A stretch of 6,922 bases of DNA, taken from positions 1 through 6,922 of the forward strand of contig JAGPFT010000152.1 in NCBI GenBank assembly GCA_018056405.1. Direction: 5' to 3'. Source of the DNA: Anaerolineae bacterium (lineage in GTDB: Bacteria > Chloroflexota > Anaerolineae > Aggregatilineales > Aggregatilineaceae). The notes beneath the pieces are model-generated. The model was not told where the DNA came from, searched no databases, and saw only the letters and a list, made by a program, of their open reading frames with translations. Of this stretch, positions 5,226 through 6,922 are shown piece after piece (position 1 is the stretch's first letter; each line of letters starts with the position of its first letter). The position numbers and the translations under genes were made by a program.

Positions 5226-6017
5226 GTGCAACGCATCAACGGGCAGGGGCCGGTGTTCTACCAGTTCGAGCAGTGGGCCAGCAGCGACCGGCTGGTGCAC
5301 GGCGTCTTCACCCGGCTCGGCGGAGTCAGCCGCGCCCCCTGGGACTCGCTCAACCTGGGCAGCACGGTCGGCGACGATCTGGCCGCCGTGCGCGAGAATC
5401 ACCGGCGCGCCTACGCCGCGCTCGGCCTGGACGAGGCGTATGCCTGCACGGTCTGGCAGGTGCACAGCGCCGACACGGTTGTGGCGCGCGGGCCGGTTCC
5501 GCACCGCCGTTGGCTGGCCCGCGCCGATGGGCTGGTCACTGACCGGCCCGGCCTGGCGCTGACCATGCGTTTCGCCGACTGCGCGCCAATCCTGCTCTAT
5601 GATCCGGCGCACCATGCCCTCGGCCTGGCCCATGCCGGCTGGCGCGGGACGGTGTTGGGCGCGGGGGTCAGCGCCCTGCGCACCCTGACCGACGCCTTTG
5701 GCACGCGCCCGCAGGACGTGCAGGCGGCCATCGGCCCCAGCATCGGCCCGCAGCGCTACCAGGTGGGCGAAGAAGTGGTCGCCGCCGTCGCCGAAGCGTT
5801 CGGGGGGACGGACGGGCTGGTCCAGCGGGCGGACGACGGCAGCGCCTACCTCGATCTGTGGGCGGCCAACAAGCTGGCCTTGCAGCGCGCCGGCGTGACG
5901 CAGATCGAGGTCGCCGGCCTGTGCACGGCGACGCGCACCGACGAGTTCTACTCGCATCGCGCCGAGTGCGGGCGCACGGGTCGCTTCGGCGTGATTGCGG
6001 CGCTCCAGGGAAGCTGA
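5226..6017 (+). CDS. pgeF: PgeF/YlmD/YfiH laccase-domain protein (polyphenol oxidase family)
   Basis: This 263-residue cytoplasmic protein belongs to the YfiH/DUF152 family, once annotated as multicopper polyphenol oxidase. Characterised relatives are zinc enzymes that cleave purine nucleosides phosphorolytically (adenosine, inosine), and E. coli PgeF edits peptidoglycan by preventing misincorporation at UDP-MurNAc. The expected metal ligands are present: H80 (WQVHSADTV), C119 (FADCAPILLYD) and H136 (LAHAGWRGT). Other family signatures are HGVFTRLGGVS (25-35), AIGPSIGP (168-175), CTATRTDEFYSHR (233-245) and the terminal GRTGRFG. Length is normal. The start is GTG, well supported by its ribosome binding site. 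yggS follows after 4 nt, the classic ylmD-ylmE arrangement, implying co-transcription. Family assignment is secure; which reaction matters in vivo cannot be told from sequence. Confidence 0.94.
   Translation: MQRINGQGPVFYQFEQWASSDRLVHGVFTRLGGVSRAPWDSLNLGSTVGDDLAAVRENHRRAYAALGLDEAYACTVWQVHSADTVVARGPVPHRRWLARADGLVTDRPGLALTMRFADCAPILLYDPAHHALGLAHAGWRGTVLGAGVSALRTLTDAFGTRPQDVQAAIGPSIGPQRYQVGEEVVAAVAEAFGGTDGLVQRADDGSAYLDLWAANKLALQRAGVTQIEVAGLCTATRTDEFYSHRAECGRTGRFGVIAALQGS
6007..6013 (+). promoter_or_regulatory. Ribosome binding site of yggS, inside the pgeF end
   Basis: AGGGAAG overlaps the last codons of pgeF and lies eight bases before the ATG at 6022. It favours that ATG over the in-frame TTG at 5995, which would add nine residues (MRRSREAES) not typical of the family. 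The arrangement implies translational coupling. Confidence 0.7.
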
Positions 6018-6021
6018 GAGC

Positions 6022-6762
6022 ATGGTAGAAGCGAGCCAGACCATCGCCGAGCGCGCCGCCGCCGTGCGTCAGACCATTGCCGCCGCCTGCCAGCGGGCCG
6101 GGCGTCCGCCCGACGTGGTGACGCTGGTCGCCGTCAGCAAGACGCAGCCGCCAGCGCGCGTGCTCGAAGCGGCGGCGGCGGGCGTGCAGCACTTCGGCGA
6201 GAACCGCGTCGAGGAGGCGCTCGGCAAGATCGCCCAGGTGAACGCAGCGCTGGCCGGGCCAGTAGCCTGGCACATGGTCGGGCACGTGCAGAGCCGCAAG
6301 GCGCGCTACGTGGTGCGCGATTTTGCGCTGCTGCACTCGCTGGACAGCGTGCGCCTGGCCGGGCGACTGAGCCGGGCGCTGGTCGAGGCGGGGCGGACGC
6401 TCGACGTGCTGCTGGAGATGAACGTCTCCGGCGAGGCGAGCAAAGAAGGCTGGGACGCCTGGCGCTGGCAGGAAGATGGCGCCCGCCGCCGCGCGTTGTG
6501 GGATGATGTGGCGGCAGTGCTGGCCCTGCCAGGGCTGCGCGTGCGCGGCCTGATGACGATGGCCCCCATCGTAGACGACATGGAGCGAGCGCGCCCGGTC
6601 TTCGCCGCGCTGCGCGCGCTGCGCGATGCCCTGGCCGCCGACTTCCCCGGCGCGGAGTGGGACGCGCTGAGCATGGGCATGACCGACGATTACCCGGTCG
6701 CCATCGAGGAAGGGGCCACGCTGGTACGCATTGGCCGCGCCATCTTCGGGCCGCGACTCTGA
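6022..6762 (+). CDS. yggS: YggS/YlmE/PROSC-family PLP-binding homeostasis protein
   Basis: This 246-residue protein of the YggS/PLPBP family binds pyridoxal 5'-phosphate on a TIM-barrel resembling the N-terminal domain of alanine racemase. It has no proven catalytic activity in the family; it buffers PLP and affects amino-acid and B6 homeostasis. The PLP lysine is K40 in LVAVSKTQP. Other conserved blocks are HFGENRVEEA (57-66), WHMVGHVQSRKA (83-94), the NVSGEASKEG segment (134-143), GLMTMAP (176-182), LSMGMTDDYPVAI (216-228) and VRIGRAIFG (235-243). The family usually has MGMS; here the serine is threonine (T221), a conservative change near the phosphate site. Length is typical. It starts 4 nt after pgeF and is followed by a yggT-like gene. 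Assignment is secure. Confidence 0.96.
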   Translation: MVEASQTIAERAAAVRQTIAAACQRAGRPPDVVTLVAVSKTQPPARVLEAAAAGVQHFGENRVEEALGKIAQVNAALAGPVAWHMVGHVQSRKARYVVRDFALLHSLDSVRLAGRLSRALVEAGRTLDVLLEMNVSGEASKEGWDAWRWQEDGARRRALWDDVAAVLALPGLRVRGLMTMAPIVDDMERARPVFAALRALRDALAADFPGAEWDALSMGMTDDYPVAIEEGATLVRIGRAIFGPRL

Positions 6763-6799
6763 GCGGGCGCGGCGCGTATACAGGGTTGAGAAGGTCAAC

Positions 6800-6805
6800 A
6801 AGGAG
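6800..6805 (+). promoter_or_regulatory. Ribosome binding site upstream of yggT
   Basis: AAGGAG lies eight bases before a TTG at 6814 that is in frame with the YggT sequence. A second purine run, GGAAG at 6816-6820, lies eight bases before an in-frame ATG at 6829. The two candidate starts differ by five codons. I prefer TTG 6814 because the AAGGAG is stronger, but ATG 6829 remains quite possible. Confidence 0.55.
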
Positions 6806-6813
6806 AATGGGAC

Positions 6814-6922
6814 TTGGAAGGCGTGGCGATGCTCGTCCAGTTGTTCGTGCAGCTTTACTCGCTGGTGATTCTGGCCCGCGTGCTGATGAGCTGGGTGAAT
6901 ATTGACCCCTACAGCCCGCTGG
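6814..6922 (+). CDS. yggT: YggT/YlmG-family membrane protein, 5' part (truncated by window end)
   Basis: Only the first 36 codons are present, because the window ends inside the gene. The visible sequence has a hydrophobic first membrane segment (VQLFVQLYSLVILARVLMSWV) followed by NIDPYSPL. This is the hallmark YggT pattern of a helix with 'R-V-L-x-S-W' followed by a short polar loop with prolines. YggT/YlmG proteins are small integral membrane proteins, usually with two such repeats; they have been linked to cell division, osmotic stress and chloroplast nucleoid or thylakoid biology, but their molecular role is unclear. The gene follows yggS by about 51 bases on the same strand, the ylmE-ylmG order of Gram-positive division clusters. 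The start may be TTG 6814 or ATG 6829. An overlapping frame from ATG 6807 stops at 6905 and is not the gene. Confidence 0.8.
   Translation, partial: MEGVAMLVQLFVQLYSLVILARVLMSWVNIDPYSPL

Noticed and set aside
5211..6044. Minus-strand open frame of 277 codons across pgeF
   Set aside because: The plus strand encodes a complete PgeF with all metal ligands; the antisense frame has no family features.
5668..6801. Minus-strand open frame of 377 codons across pgeF and yggS
   Set aside because: It is antisense to two well-recognised genes, and its C-terminal half is Arg/Pro-rich shadow sequence.
6807..6905. ATG-initiated frame (MGLGRRGD...) after AAGGAG
   Set aside because: The ATG is only one base after the AAGGAG site, and the frame stops at 6905 with no family pattern, whereas the overlapping frame encodes a clear YggT N-terminus.

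Overview
The window is a GC-rich bacterial chromosome segment. No rRNA, tRNA, CRISPR array, complete insertion sequence or phage gene is visible. The gene content and style best fit a filamentous or thermophilic Chloroflexota-type genome. The reasons are a multi-GAF soluble histidine kinase, a ylmD-ylmE-ylmG gene order typical of Gram-positive-like lineages, and intergenic spacers full of C/G-rich foldback repeats. The phylum assignment is inference; no marker gene is present.

Layout: positions 1-595 carry no credible gene. They hold a foldback (MITE-like) element with 44-bp inverted arms (128-171 / 422-465), several internal hairpins and a short heptamer tandem repeat. Positions 596-3936, minus strand, are a two-gene operon. 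An 880-residue soluble sensor kinase (degenerate receiver, three GAF domains, HisKA, HATPase) is transcribed first. Its stop codon overlaps by 4 nt the start of an OmpR/PhoB-type response regulator. Positions 3937-4396 are a spacer with a candidate kinase promoter, a second foldback element (4054-4259) and a GCAGAG-type hairpin repeat (4285-4362). Positions 4397-4957, minus strand, encode a 186-residue coiled-coil protein with weak PspA/IM30 resemblance.

After a 268-bp divergent spacer with a TATAAT box, the plus strand carries pgeF (ylmD, laccase-domain protein), yggS (ylmE, PLP-binding homeostasis protein, 4 nt downstream) and the first 36 codons of a yggT (ylmG) membrane protein cut by the window edge. 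In many Gram-positive genomes these genes sit in the division cluster with sepF between ylmE and ylmG; here sepF is absent from that slot.

How they work together: the kinase and regulator are almost certainly a cognate cytoplasmic signalling pair whose ligand and target genes cannot be read from this window. pgeF-yggS-yggT probably form one transcription unit for envelope and metabolite housekeeping. The coiled-coil gene may be a small membrane-stress protein, but this is uncertain. I see no convincing evidence for a wholly new multi-gene system. The points most worth checking are the foldback repeat families, the degenerate receiver with a CxxC-bearing GAF domain in the kinase, and the short PspA-like gene.
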